From Palleronia salina (GTDB lineage: Bacteria; Pseudomonadota; Alphaproteobacteria; Rhodobacterales; Rhodobacteraceae), in contig NZ_FQZA01000014.1 of NCBI RefSeq assembly GCF_900141995.1, positions 19,594-83,593 of the forward strand: 64,000 nucleotides of DNA, in the 5' to 3' direction. Under the pieces are notes generated by a model. The model ran no database searches. It was given only the letters and a program-made list of their open reading frames with translations, and had not been told where the DNA came from. A program made the translations under genes and the position numbers. Position 1 is the first letter of the stretch. Each line of letters begins with the position of its first letter. Below are positions 1 to 7,928 of the stretch, piece by piece.

Positions 1-90
1 AGTCCCCCGGACCGGGTGTAGCGCCAAATCGTTAAGGCTGTGTTCGCAGGGGCGGCCCGGTAGGGTGTTTCGCCGCACCCGCCAGTCCGG

Positions 91-387
91 TCAGGTCCAG
101 TGGACCTGCGCGCCCCCGGGCAGCGCCGCGCGGGCGCGGGCCGGCGCGTCGTAGGGCAGCCCGCGCGCGTCGCAGAACGCCACGATCCACGCGTCGTCCA
201 TCATCAGGAAATCAAGCACCGCGCCCAGCATCTCGGGGTCCTCGATGGCCTCGGTCAGCGCGTCGCGCCCGATCCCGGTCGATCCGGTGAAGACATCCAG
301 CAGCTCGCCCTCGCCGGCGATCCAGCCCAGCGCGTCGAGCGCGAGGACCTGTGCTGCATTTTCGGCATCGGCGAAGTTTTGCTGCAA
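91..387 (-). CDS. DUF3572 family protein
   Basis: A 98-residue protein matching DUF3572, a small family of unknown function common in Alphaproteobacteria. The family pattern is clear: an N-terminal helix (AAQVLALDALGWIAGEGELL), a central AVLDFLMMDDAWIVAFC-like helix and the conserved ending LPGG...HWT. No ATG fits. The likely start is a TTG at 387, just before LQQNFADAENAAQ; the frame stays open upstream, but that part is antisense to the diguanylate cyclase gene and unlikely to be coding. It diverges from the pleD-like gene, with about 90 bp between the two starts. Family assignment is good; the start is uncertain and the function unknown. Confidence 0.75.
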   Translation of the reverse strand: MQQNFADAENAAQVLALDALGWIAGEGELLDVFTGSTGIGRDALTEAIEDPEMLGAVLDFLMMDDAWIVAFCDARGLPYDAPARARAALPGGAQVHWT

Positions 388-480
388 TTCACGGACTCTT
401 AAAAATCGAAAGGCTTTGTTAACCTCTCCTAACGATGCTTGGACCCGATGATCGGGTTTGTCTAGCAAGGAGGGCGCCGA

Positions 481-1908
481 GTGCCGCGCCGCATTTTGAT
501 CGTCGAACCGACGGCAACCCACAGGATCGCCCTCAAGGCGGCGCTTGTCGCCGCCCATTACGAGGTGCGCGCGGTGGCCACCGGGCAGGAGGGCATCCGG
601 AACCTGCGCGGCGACATGCCCGACGCGGTCATCATCAACGGATGCCTGCCGGATCTCACGATCGACAATTTCTGCGTCGCGACCGCCGCGCTGGGCAAGG
701 ATGTGGCGCCGCCGGTCCTGGCGATCATCGACGAGGATACCACGGCCGCGCGGCTCGCGGTGCTGGGGGGCGGTGCCAGCACGGTGCTGCTCCGCCCGAT
801 CGACCGGGGATGGTTGCTGACCCACCTGCGATCGCTCCTGCGGTGCCACGAAACCCGGGCGGAACTGCGTCGCCGGATCGATACCGCGGCGCAGTTCGGC
901 TTCTCCGAGGATCCTGGCGCGTTCACCCGTCCCGCGCGGCTGGCCATCGTCGGCGGCGACAGCCAGCACCGCACCGCCATGGCCCGCGCCCTGCGTCGGC
1001 GCAGCGTGGACGAGGTCACGCTGATGACGCCGACGGACGCGATCAGCGCCTCGGAAGAGGCCGAGCGCGCGCCCGAGGTCTTCCTGCTCTGTCCCGCCAT
1101 CGACAGCGAGTCGACCCTGACCCTGATCGCCGAGCTGCGCTCACGGCGGGGGGCGCGCCGCGCGTCCATCGCGGCGCAGTACGAACCCGGCGACCGTGCC
1201 TTCGCGGCCCGGGCGCTCGACCAGGGGGTGAACGGCGTCATCCGCTCCGACGCGTCCCCCGAGGAACTGAACTTGCGGATTCTGCGCCACATCCGGATCA
1301 AGCGGCAGACCGACGCGCTGCGCGACAGCGTGGACGCCAACCTGATGATGGCCGCCCACGACCCGCTGACCGGGCTGTTCAACCGCCGCTACGGGATGCG
1401 CTATCTGTCGAATCTCGCCAAGCAGCCCCATTCCCAGGATCGCGGCTATGGCCAGATTCTCATGGACGTAGACCTGTTCAAGACCGTCAACGACACCCAC
1501 GGCCACGCGGCTGGCGACCAAGTTCTGCGCCAGATCGCGCGGCGGCTTCAGGACAACGTGCGCGAGGGCGACCTGCTGGCCCGCTACGGGGGCGAGGAAT
1601 TCCTCGTGGCGCTGCCCGACTGCTCGATCGAGGAGGCGCGGATCGCCGCCGAGCGGCTGCGCGTCGCCATCTGCGGCGCCCCCATGACGCTGCCGGGGGG
1701 ATCGCGGATCCAGGTCACCTTGTCCATCGGCGTCGCCTGCGGCCGCGAGGCCCCGGACGCTTTGCTGGAGCGGGCAGACCGGGCGCTCTACGCGGCCAAG
1801 GCCGCGGGGCGAAACCGGGTCGCGCTTGCCGATGCGACCTGGCCCGCGGCGGGCGGCATGACCGGCCGCGTGGTGCCACTTATCACGCCGCGCAACAGGG
1901 TGGGCTGA
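481..1908 (+). CDS. pleD: PleD-type response regulator, diguanylate cyclase
   Basis: 475 residues in the order REC - REC-like - GGDEF, as in PleD, which makes cyclic-di-GMP from GTP. The catalytic loop GGEEF is at 370-374, and the RxxD inhibitory site (REGD, 361-364) sits the usual five residues before it, so the cyclase looks active and feedback-inhibited. Both receiver domains look degenerate. At the phosphoacceptor position the first has Asn53 (IINGCLPD) where PleD has Asp, the second acid-pocket residue is Pro10, and the switch Lys105 is Arg105. The second receiver reads LLCPAID and has no obvious phosphosite. GTG start with a strong AAGGAGGG ribosome site about 8 nt upstream. A TTAACCTCTCCTAAC sequence at 419-433 is a poor CtrA-box match. 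Output is therefore probably not switched by phosphorylation of this protein. Confidence 0.85.
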   Translation: MPRRILIVEPTATHRIALKAALVAAHYEVRAVATGQEGIRNLRGDMPDAVIINGCLPDLTIDNFCVATAALGKDVAPPVLAIIDEDTTAARLAVLGGGASTVLLRPIDRGWLLTHLRSLLRCHETRAELRRRIDTAAQFGFSEDPGAFTRPARLAIVGGDSQHRTAMARALRRRSVDEVTLMTPTDAISASEEAERAPEVFLLCPAIDSESTLTLIAELRSRRGARRASIAAQYEPGDRAFAARALDQGVNGVIRSDASPEELNLRILRHIRIKRQTDALRDSVDANLMMAAHDPLTGLFNRRYGMRYLSNLAKQPHSQDRGYGQILMDVDLFKTVNDTHGHAAGDQVLRQIARRLQDNVREGDLLARYGGEEFLVALPDCSIEEARIAAERLRVAICGAPMTLPGGSRIQVTLSIGVACGREAPDALLERADRALYAAKAAGRNRVALADATWPAAGGMTGRVVPLITPRNRVG

Positions 1909-2010
1909 GGCCCCTCCGGCGGGCGTGACATGGCGCCGCAAGATCGACGCGGCCCCTACCGCCGGGCGCCTCATCAGGTTACACCGCTCGGCACGAGCCC
2001 GAGGTATGCC

Positions 2011-2394
2011 ATGTTCGACGACACCATCGCCAGCACCCAGACCGAACGCAGCCTGAAGCCTGCGCTGCTGCGCGGATTCCGACGTCGATGCCCCAATTGC
2101 GGATCGGGCCCGATCCTGAAGGGCTACCTCAAGCTCAACAGCCAATGCTCGGTCTGCGGCGAGGACCTGAGCTACGCCCGCGCCGACGACGCCCCCGCCT
2201 ACGTCACCATCCTGGTGGTCGGTCACCTGATGGCGCCGCTGCTGCACTGGGGATTCGTGCGCTTCCGTCCCGACCCCATCGTGCTGGCAGCCGTGTTCTG
2301 CGTGGGCTGCGTGGCGCTGTCGCTCTACCTGCTGCCGCGGATCAAGGGCATGGTGGTGGGCTTTCAGTGGGCCAGGCGGATGCACGGGTTTTGA
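2011..2394 (+). CDS. DUF983 zinc-ribbon membrane protein
   Basis: 127 residues. An N-terminal zinc ribbon (RRCPNCGSG ... CSVCGEDL, two CxxC pairs) is followed by two hydrophobic segments (VTILVVGHLMAPLLHW and VLAAVFCVGCVALSLYLLP) and a short basic tail. This is the DUF983 architecture, an inner-membrane family of unknown role widespread in Alphaproteobacteria. I chose the ATG at 2011 because homologues begin close to the zinc ribbon; the frame is open to 1930 but that extension is low-complexity. The stop overlaps the start of the following NUDIX gene by 4 bp, suggesting translational coupling. Confidence 0.85.
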   Translation: MFDDTIASTQTERSLKPALLRGFRRRCPNCGSGPILKGYLKLNSQCSVCGEDLSYARADDAPAYVTILVVGHLMAPLLHWGFVRFRPDPIVLAAVFCVGCVALSLYLLPRIKGMVVGFQWARRMHGF

Positions 2395-3065
2395 GCCCAT
2401 CGGTCCCGATCCGCGACGCGGCGACGGTGATCGTGGTGCGGGACCCGGACGACACCCCGAGCGTCCTGATGGGCCAGCGCGGCAAATCGGCCGTGTTCCT
2501 GCCGGGCAAGGTGGTCTTTCCCGGCGGCCGGGTCGATCCGGGCGACGGGCGGATTGCCATCGGGGGGCGCCTGGACGACCGCTGCAAGGCGCGTCTCAGC
2601 GGGCCTGACCTGCCACCGCCCGGAACGCTTGTCGCAGCGGCCATCCGGGAACTGTGGGAAGAGACCGGTCAGGTCCTGGGGCATCGTGCCGTCTGGGACG
2701 ACGCCCCCGCCGATTGGCGGCGTTTTGCGGCCACCGGGCACCGGCCCGACGCGGCGGGCCTGACCTATGTTTTCCGCGCCATCACGCCACCGGGCCGACC
2801 GCGCCGCTTCGACGCGCGGTTCTTCACCGTGAATGCCGACAGGCTGGCGGGCGATCCCGACGATTTCAGCCACGCCACCGACGAGCTGAGCCACCTGCGC
2901 TGGATCCCGCTGTCGCAGGCCCGGCAGGCGGACCTTCCCTTCATCACCCAGGTCGCGCTGGCCGAGGTCGCGGGACGCCTACCCGACCTTTCGCCGCCGC
3001 CCAGGTTGCCGTTTTTCCACGGGCACATGGAAGACATCGCCATCGCCGACGCGCGTCGCGACTAG
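2391..3065 (+). CDS. NUDIX hydrolase (NUDT7/19-like)
   Basis: About 224 residues. The NUDIX box is visible as an FPGGRVD segment and then, after an insertion of roughly 30 residues, RELWEETG, which matches RExxEExG. That insertion and the C-terminal FFHGHMED region resemble the CoA-diphosphatase-like NUDT7/NUDT19 branch, whose members hydrolyse nucleoside-diphosphate derivatives such as CoA or acyl-CoA; the substrate here is inferred. The proposed start is TTG 2391, overlapping the DUF983 stop; GTG 2367 is an alternative. The 3' end overlaps the convergent DMT transporter gene by 4 bp. Confidence 0.8.
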   Translation: MSPSVPIRDAATVIVVRDPDDTPSVLMGQRGKSAVFLPGKVVFPGGRVDPGDGRIAIGGRLDDRCKARLSGPDLPPPGTLVAAAIRELWEETGQVLGHRAVWDDAPADWRRFAATGHRPDAAGLTYVFRAITPPGRPRRFDARFFTVNADRLAGDPDDFSHATDELSHLRWIPLSQARQADLPFITQVALAEVAGRLPDLSPPPRLPFFHGHMEDIAIADARRD

Positions 3066-3961
3066 CCCACCCAGATCAGCAGCAGGATCGACGCCGTCAG
3101 ACCGGCGATGGCCCATCCCTCGCGCGCGCGCATCCGTTCGCCCAGCACCAGCGTGGTGACCAGGATGCTCAGGATGACCTCGACCTGGCCCAGCGCCTTG
3201 ACCAGCGCGGCCGATTGCAGCGCGAAGGCCGTGAACCAGCCGTAGGAGCCCACCAGCGACGTGACGCCCACCAGCGCCGCCACCCGCCAGTGCCGGGCCA
3301 CGCGTGTCAGCTCGCCCCGCTCGCGAAAGGCCAGCCAGGCCCCCAGCACGCAGGTCTGCCACGCGGTGACGCAGGCCAGTGTCAGCCCCGCGCGCAGCAG
3401 GACCGGAAGCTCGGGGATCTGCAGCGTGGCACCGCGATAGAGCACGGCCGAGAAGCTGAAGAGCAGGCCGGACCCGAGACCCAGCGCGGTGGCGCGGCTG
3501 AGAAGCGCGCGCCACGACCAGCCTCGCGCGTGCTCCTGGCTGAGCAGCAGCAAGGCCAGAACGCCGATGCCGATGGCGATCCAGGCGCCGAGGCTCAGGG
3601 TCTCGCCCAGCACGACGATGCCCACCACGCCGGTCAGGACCGCCTCGGATTTCTTGAAGGCGATGCCGACCGCGAAATTCCGGAGCGAGAACATGGCGAT
3701 GACACAGGCGGTCGCCAGGATCTGCGCGATCCCGCCGGGCAGCGCGAAGGCCCAGAAGTTGGGCGGCGGAACCGGGAGGGGCACCCGGGCCAGCCATGCG
3801 CCGGTCACGACGCCCAGCGCCACCAGCGGGGCCGAGAAGACGAAGCGCGAGAAGGTGGCACCGGCGACCGACAGGCCCGTGCGCTTCAGGTGCCGTTGCA
3901 GCGCGAAGCGCGCGGTCTGCGCCGCGGCGGCCACCAGCGTCGCGATGATCCAGGGCTCCAT
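3062..3961 (-). CDS. DMT superfamily (EamA) transporter
   Basis: 299 residues with about ten hydrophobic segments arranged as two EamA-like halves; the second half carries the usual VEVILSILVTTLVLGERM signature of drug/metabolite exporters. The protein starts at the first ATG and has no cleavable signal. The substrate cannot be read from sequence. It lies 21 bp downstream of the thioesterase gene on the same strand and may be the last gene of the leftward operon that begins with the SGNH hydrolase. It converges with, and overlaps by 4 bp, the NUDIX gene. Confidence 0.85.
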   Translation of the reverse strand: MEPWIIATLVAAAAQTARFALQRHLKRTGLSVAGATFSRFVFSAPLVALGVVTGAWLARVPLPVPPPNFWAFALPGGIAQILATACVIAMFSLRNFAVGIAFKKSEAVLTGVVGIVVLGETLSLGAWIAIGIGVLALLLLSQEHARGWSWRALLSRATALGLGSGLLFSFSAVLYRGATLQIPELPVLLRAGLTLACVTAWQTCVLGAWLAFRERGELTRVARHWRVAALVGVTSLVGSYGWFTAFALQSAALVKALGQVEVILSILVTTLVLGERMRAREGWAIAGLTASILLLIWVG

Positions 3962-3982
3962 TCGTATGCCGTCAGATCCGGG

Positions 3983-5032
3983 TCACGGGCGTTGCCCCAC
4001 GAAGCGCCCGGCGCCCGTCGGCACCGCAAGCGCCGCGTGGCCGGCCCCCAGCAGCGCCATGCGCTCGGCCACCGTGTCCTTCGGCGGGCCGGGCCTGCGG
4101 GTTTCCAGGTCGACGTGCAGCAGGAAATGCTCGCCCGTGGCCAGCAATGTCTCGCCGCGCCACATCTGGTGGAACAGGTGCAGTTTGGCCCCCGCGCTCT
4201 GCAGGGCGTGGGTGGTTATGTGGAAAACCTCGCCCGCCAGGATCTCGGACAGGTGGCGGATATGAGTCTCGGCGGTGAAGAACGAGCCGCCGGACGCGAT
4301 GTAGTCCGGCGTGCAGCCCAGGTCGTCCATCAGCCGCTCGGTCGCGTCGGCGAAGGCCAGCAGGTAGCGCGACTCGGTCATGTGGCCGTTGAAATCCGTC
4401 CAGTCGAGCGGCACCGCCCGCCGCGCCGTCTCGACCGGGCGGCTCCAGTCCGGTGCGAGTATGGGCCAGCGCATCTCGTCCGTCTTCAGATGTGCCCCCA
4501 GCCCGCAATCCGCGTGGCGCAACGCGCGGAGGATGCCGACCAGCGCCGCATCGCCGCCGGGCTGTGGCGGCGGGCCGTCCGGGACCATGCCCATTTCGGT
4601 CAGCACGGTCGCGGCAATGTCGCGGGCGGCCGCATCGGTCGGCGTGATCGTGACCGAGGGCCACAGGTAGACGGGGTCATGGGCTTCGATCCCGACGGTG
4701 CCCAGGCGCCGCGGCGCGCCGTTCGCGTCGTGCAGGACTGGCGGCGTTCCCGGCCCTTCGACCGAATTCAGCGCCGCAGGATCGAAGCTGCCCACGATCA
4801 CGACCGCACCGGTGGCAGCGTCCATGGCATCGAGCCCCGTCAGCCGCCCCTCGGGCGGCAAAGCCCGGTCGTAGAGCCCGGGCAAGGCCAGCCGCGCGCG
4901 TACCAGCACCGCGTCGAAATCGGGTCCGTGCAAGTCTTCGGGCACCGCCACGTCCCATCCCCGGATCAGCAGCCGCGCCGCCCAGCCCGCCGAGCGCGGA
5001 CAGGTGCCTAGAATGGCGGCCCGCGGGCTCAC
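3983..5032 (-). CDS. Thioesterase fused to a degenerate carnitine-dehydrogenase-like domain
   Basis: 349 residues. The C-terminal half (about 205-325) is a hotdog thioesterase; PLDWTDFNGHMTESRYLLAF is the substrate-helix region and Asp213 is the likely catalytic acid. The N-terminal half aligns by eye to L-carnitine 3-dehydrogenase, the enzyme that in Alphaproteobacteria is fused to a betainyl-CoA thioesterase: GWAARLLIRGWDV, ARLALPGLYDRALPPEGRLT and HDPVYLWPSV are recognisable. The half is shortened to about 190 residues, the Rossmann GxGxxG is replaced by LGTCPRSAG, and the HPFNP-type catalytic histidine loop reads AHDPVYL. I infer a thioesterase with a non-catalytic dehydrogenase remnant. 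The start overlaps the lipocalin stop (ATGA). Confidence 0.7.
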   Translation of the reverse strand: MSPRAAILGTCPRSAGWAARLLIRGWDVAVPEDLHGPDFDAVLVRARLALPGLYDRALPPEGRLTGLDAMDAATGAVVIVGSFDPAALNSVEGPGTPPVLHDANGAPRRLGTVGIEAHDPVYLWPSVTITPTDAAARDIAATVLTEMGMVPDGPPPQPGGDAALVGILRALRHADCGLGAHLKTDEMRWPILAPDWSRPVETARRAVPLDWTDFNGHMTESRYLLAFADATERLMDDLGCTPDYIASGGSFFTAETHIRHLSEILAGEVFHITTHALQSAGAKLHLFHQMWRGETLLATGEHFLLHVDLETRRPGPPKDTVAERMALLGAGHAALAVPTGAGRFVGQRP

Positions 5033-5577
5033 GGTGCGGCCTGGGGCGTCATCCGCAGGCGCGAGAGGTCATAGCCGTTGAACGACAGGATCCGGCGCGC
5101 GGCCTCGAGCCGGTCCGGCGGGATCGTGGGCTCGCGGTTCAGGATCCAGCCGGCGCGCCCCGACGGCACGCCAACCACAGCCGTGCGATAGCCTTCGTCG
5201 ACCCACAGCACCCAGTAGGGCGCACTCAGGAACGGAACGCTGTCGAACCGCACTTCCAGCCGTCCGGGACCGGCGGGCCTGGCCGTCCCCTCGATGCTGC
5301 GCAGGTCACCGTCCGCGTCGAGGCAGGAATTGCGCACGTTGAAGCCGTTGTCGTTGCGGGGCGTGTAGACCGCCTGCGTCTGGCGGCAGCCGTCCTGGAA
5401 CGGCACCGGGTAGGACGCGATCTCGTACCAGCGCCCGGCGTAGCGGTCGGGCTTGAACGACGCGATCGACCCCATGGAAACAGTGGTGTCGCGGTACACC
5501 TCGGCGGGAAACAGCGGCGCCTCGGTCGAGCAGGCGGCGAGGACCAGCGCCAGCGCGGCGACCAGACGTCTTTGCAT
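5029..5577 (-). CDS. blc: Lipocalin family lipoprotein (Blc-like)
   Basis: 182 residues. A lipoprotein signal with lipobox LAAC (cysteine at about residue 16) precedes a bacterial lipocalin: the N-terminal GRWYEIASYP motif (GxW), a central NSCL/EGTAR strand region, and the C-terminal YRTAVVGVPSGRAGWILNREP segment typical of Blc. Blc proteins are outer-membrane-anchored and bind lipids such as lysophospholipids during envelope stress; that role is family knowledge. The ATG at 5577 is supported by the signal peptide. It lies in a tightly packed operon: its stop overlaps the thioesterase start by 4 bp, and its 5' part is overlapped by the reading frame of the preceding lipoprotein gene. Confidence 0.9.
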   Translation of the reverse strand: MQRRLVAALALVLAACSTEAPLFPAEVYRDTTVSMGSIASFKPDRYAGRWYEIASYPVPFQDGCRQTQAVYTPRNDNGFNVRNSCLDADGDLRSIEGTARPAGPGRLEVRFDSVPFLSAPYWVLWVDEGYRTAVVGVPSGRAGWILNREPTIPPDRLEAARRILSFNGYDLSRLRMTPQAAP

Positions 5578-6104
5578 TCGGTGGCCCTTGTGCCGCTGTC
5601 GGTGAGGATCTCGTGGCAACCCAAAAGCGGCGTGATCGGCGCGCAGGTCCGCGACCGGGCGAGGCAGGCGCCCAGGCAATCGCTCTCGCGGGTGCAGCTC
5701 TTGTTGGCGTCGCGCGGGGTGCGGTAGCAGATGAAGCCCGACTCGCCGGCGCGGGCCCAGCGCCCGCCATCGTCGTTGCAGGCCCGCTCGGCGGGCGACG
5801 GGGTGCGCGCGGGCGTTCTTTCGGGCGTCGCCGCCCCTTCTTCCGCCGCGCCATCCAGGGACTGCACGCGCACGGTGCGGGGCGCCGCCAGCGGTTCGGT
5901 CGGGGCGGCGTCCGCTTCGGCGGCGGTTTCGGCCGACGGCCCCGCCGGTTCGGCTACCGCCGGAGGCGGGTCGGGCAATTCCAGATCCTCGGGCGCGGGC
6001 CGCACCGTCAGCGTCGGGGTATCGGTGTCCACGCCGGGGTCGAGTGTTTCGAGGCATCCCGACAGGGCGAGCAGCGCCGCGAGGGCGAGGACCAGCGCCC
6101 TCAT
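5226..6104 (-). CDS. Hypothetical Cys-rich lipoprotein with run-on 3' end
   Basis: 292 codons as annotated. The signal MRALVLALAALLALSGC has a clear lipobox cysteine at 17, followed by a Pro/Ala/Glu-rich linker and a cysteine-rich domain (about 108-168) with CNDDGGRW, CYRTP, SCTRESDCLGACL, TCAPITPLLGCHEI. The recognisable domain ends near GTRATEC, exactly where the lipocalin ATG lies. The frame has no stop there and continues about 350 nt antiphase to the lipocalin gene, giving an Arg/Pro/Ser-rich tail typical of shadow translation. The natural stop has probably been lost, or the protein really carries this tail. Function unknown. The start overlaps the SGNH hydrolase stop by 4 bp. Confidence 0.65.
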   Translation of the reverse strand: MRALVLALAALLALSGCLETLDPGVDTDTPTLTVRPAPEDLELPDPPPAVAEPAGPSAETAAEADAAPTEPLAAPRTVRVQSLDGAAEEGAATPERTPARTPSPAERACNDDGGRWARAGESGFICYRTPRDANKSCTRESDCLGACLARSRTCAPITPLLGCHEILTDSGTRATECKDVWSPRWRWSSPPARPRRRCFPPRCTATPLFPWGRSRRSSPTATPGAGTRSRPTRCRSRTAAARRRRSTRPATTTASTCAIPASTRTVTCAASRGRPGPPVPDGWKCGSTAFRS

Positions 6105-6724
6105 GCCAGCCCCCGGATCACCGGGACCAGCGCACGGCCCAGCGCGGCGTGGGCGGGCGCGCGGAAATGGACGCCGTCGGCGGGGTCGCAGGCGATGACG
6201 CCGCCCGCGTCGAAGAAGGCCGCGCCCTCCTCGCCCGCCACGCGGGCAAGGTGCTCGGGCAAGCTCGCCCCGCGGGTTTCGGCGCCGCGGTAGAGCTCAC
6301 CGTAAAGTCCCGCCGCGTAAGGCACCGGCGGCGCGATCCAGAGCCGGCGCGCACCCGGCACGTGGCGCGGGATCTCGGCCAGCAGGCGGCGGGCGCATTC
6401 GGACACCTCGAACCCGGTGAAGCCGAACATGGCCTTCAGGTCGTTGGTGCCCAGCATCACCGCCACGATGTCGACGGGAAGGTGCGAGCCCAGCACGGCG
6501 GGCAGCACGCCCAGCCCGTTGCGCCATGGCCCGGCGGTGGGATCATCGCTGCAGATCGTGCGGCCGGGCAGCGCCTCGGGCGTCACCTTCCAGTCCGGTC
6601 CCAGCGCGGCGGCCAGAACGCCCGGCCATCGTTCGTCGTCGCCCAGACGGGGCAGCTCGCCCCACGCCTCGCGCGGCTGGGTGCCGAAGCTGTTGCTGTC
6701 ACCGTAGATCAGAAGATGGGGCAT
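6101..6724 (-). CDS. SGNH/GDSL-family hydrolase (arylesterase-like)
   Basis: 207 residues. The SGNH blocks are in order: GDSNSFG (block I, nucleophile Ser), LPGRT (block II glycine), MLGTNDLK (block III Asn) and DGVHF (block V, Asp-x-x-His). Members hydrolyse acyl esters; there is no signal peptide, so a cytoplasmic arylesterase/acyl-esterase is likely. The GDSN form of block I is a common variant of GDSL. It appears to be the first gene of a leftward operon with the Cys-rich lipoprotein, lipocalin and thioesterase, all linked by 4-bp overlaps, which suggests a lipid or acyl-related function for the group. Confidence 0.88.
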   Translation of the reverse strand: MPHLLIYGDSNSFGTQPREAWGELPRLGDDERWPGVLAAALGPDWKVTPEALPGRTICSDDPTAGPWRNGLGVLPAVLGSHLPVDIVAVMLGTNDLKAMFGFTGFEVSECARRLLAEIPRHVPGARRLWIAPPVPYAAGLYGELYRGAETRGASLPEHLARVAGEEGAAFFDAGGVIACDPADGVHFRAPAHAALGRALVPVIRGLA

Positions 6725-6778
6725 CGCGCGCCTTTCGGTTCTGCGCGCAGATGGCCCGATTTGCGCCGCCGCTTCAAG

Positions 6779-7819
6779 TCAGTAGGGCATCGGGTGGGCC
6801 CGGTGGGTGGCGTCGATCTCGTCCATCAGCTCGTCCGACAGCGTCACGTCCTGCCCGGCGATGATATGGTCGAGCTGCGCCATGTCGGTGGCCCCGAAGA
6901 TCGGGATCGTGTTCCACGGGCGCGCCCGGGTCCAGGCCATGGCCATGTGCACCGGGTCGACGCCGTGGCGGGCGGCCAGGGCCTCGTAGGCCGCGACCGC
7001 CTCGAAAGCGCGGTCGGTCTTGCGCCCGCCGAGGTCGCCGTTCAACGCCATGCGCGAGCCCTCGGGCACCTGCCCGCCCTGGTACTTGCCGGTCAGCAGG
7101 CCCGCGGCCAGCGGCGAGAAGGCCAGCAGCGTCACGTCCTCGTGGTGGCTCATCTCGGCCAGGTCGCTGTCGTACTGGCGGCACATGAGCGAGTACTCGT
7201 TCTGCATGGTCGCCACGCGCGGCCCGTCCAGCCGCGCGGCGGCGTCGAGCCATTTCATCGTGCCCCAGGTGCTGTCGTTCGACAGGCCGAAGGACCGGAT
7301 CTTGCCCTCGGCCACCAGCGCGGCCAGCGTGCCCATGACCTCGTCCACGTGGTCCTGCATCCGGGCGGTGTCCTGCCCGGTCGGGTCGAAACCCCAGATC
7401 TGGCGGAAATGGAACGACCCGCGGTTGGGCCAGTGCAGCTGGTAGAGATCGACATGGTCCGTCCGCAGCCGCCTCAGCGAGTCCTCCAGCGCGCCGCGCA
7501 GGGTCTCGGCGGTGATCAAGGCGCCGTCGCGCACCATCTGCGACGGCCCGGCGCATTTCGTGGCCAGCACGATATCGTCGCGGCGGCCGGTTTTGGCGAT
7601 CCAGTCGCCGATGATCGTCTCGGTGTCGCCGACGGTTTCGGCCAGGACGGGGTTCACCGGGTACATCTCGGCGGTGTCGATGAAGTCGATTCCGGCGTCG
7701 AGGGCGCGATCGATCTGGGCGTGACCGCCGGCCGCATCGGTCTGCCGCCCCCAGGTCATGCTGCCCAGGCACCAGCCCGATACCTCGATCCCCGTGCGGC
7801 CCAGCGTCGTGCGATCCAT
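6779..7819 (-). CDS. Aldo/keto reductase (Tas-like)
   Basis: 346 residues, full length. The AKR catalytic tetrad is visible: Asp and Tyr in FIDTAEMYP, Lys in ATKCAGP, His in YQLHWP. The AEMYPVNP segment, the LRRLRTDHVDLYQLHWPNR stretch and the IRSFGLSND segment match the Tas subfamily of NADP(H)-dependent oxidoreductases from E. coli. The physiological substrate is not known for this group. The gene stands alone: the upstream imuA-like gene is divergent and the downstream SGNH gene begins 55 bp further on the same strand. Confidence 0.9.
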   Translation of the reverse strand: MDRTTLGRTGIEVSGWCLGSMTWGRQTDAAGGHAQIDRALDAGIDFIDTAEMYPVNPVLAETVGDTETIIGDWIAKTGRRDDIVLATKCAGPSQMVRDGALITAETLRGALEDSLRRLRTDHVDLYQLHWPNRGSFHFRQIWGFDPTGQDTARMQDHVDEVMGTLAALVAEGKIRSFGLSNDSTWGTMKWLDAAARLDGPRVATMQNEYSLMCRQYDSDLAEMSHHEDVTLLAFSPLAAGLLTGKYQGGQVPEGSRMALNGDLGGRKTDRAFEAVAAYEALAARHGVDPVHMAMAWTRARPWNTIPIFGATDMAQLDHIIAGQDVTLSDELMDEIDATHRAHPMPY

Positions 7820-7873
7820 GTCCCGTCCCTTCCCGTTGCGGCGTTTCGCACAGACCTACCCGCCCCACGGCGA

Positions 7874-7912
7874 TTGACAAGAGGCACGCGCGGAATAGAA
7901 CATAAAGGGAGC
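7874..7912 (+). promoter_or_regulatory. Sigma70-type promoter overlapped by a LexA-like box
   Basis: TTGACA at 7874-7879 and TAGAAC at 7896-7901, spaced 16 bp, form a good promoter for the imuA-like gene. GAAC-N7-GAGC at 7898-7912 differs by one base from the alphaproteobacterial LexA site (GAAC/GTTC-N7 direct repeat) and covers the -10 element, where a repressor would block transcription. Functional assignment is inference. Confidence 0.55.
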
Positions 7913-7928
7913 AAACCGGAGCCCCGCC

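Noticed and set aside
1..90. Possible gene end or RNA at the window edge
   Set aside because: No reading frame, tRNA-like fold or terminator is recognisable in these 90 bases.
419..433. TTAACCTCTCCTAAC as a CtrA box for the pleD-like gene
   Set aside because: Second half does not match TTAA at the correct spacing; similar partial matches are expected by chance.
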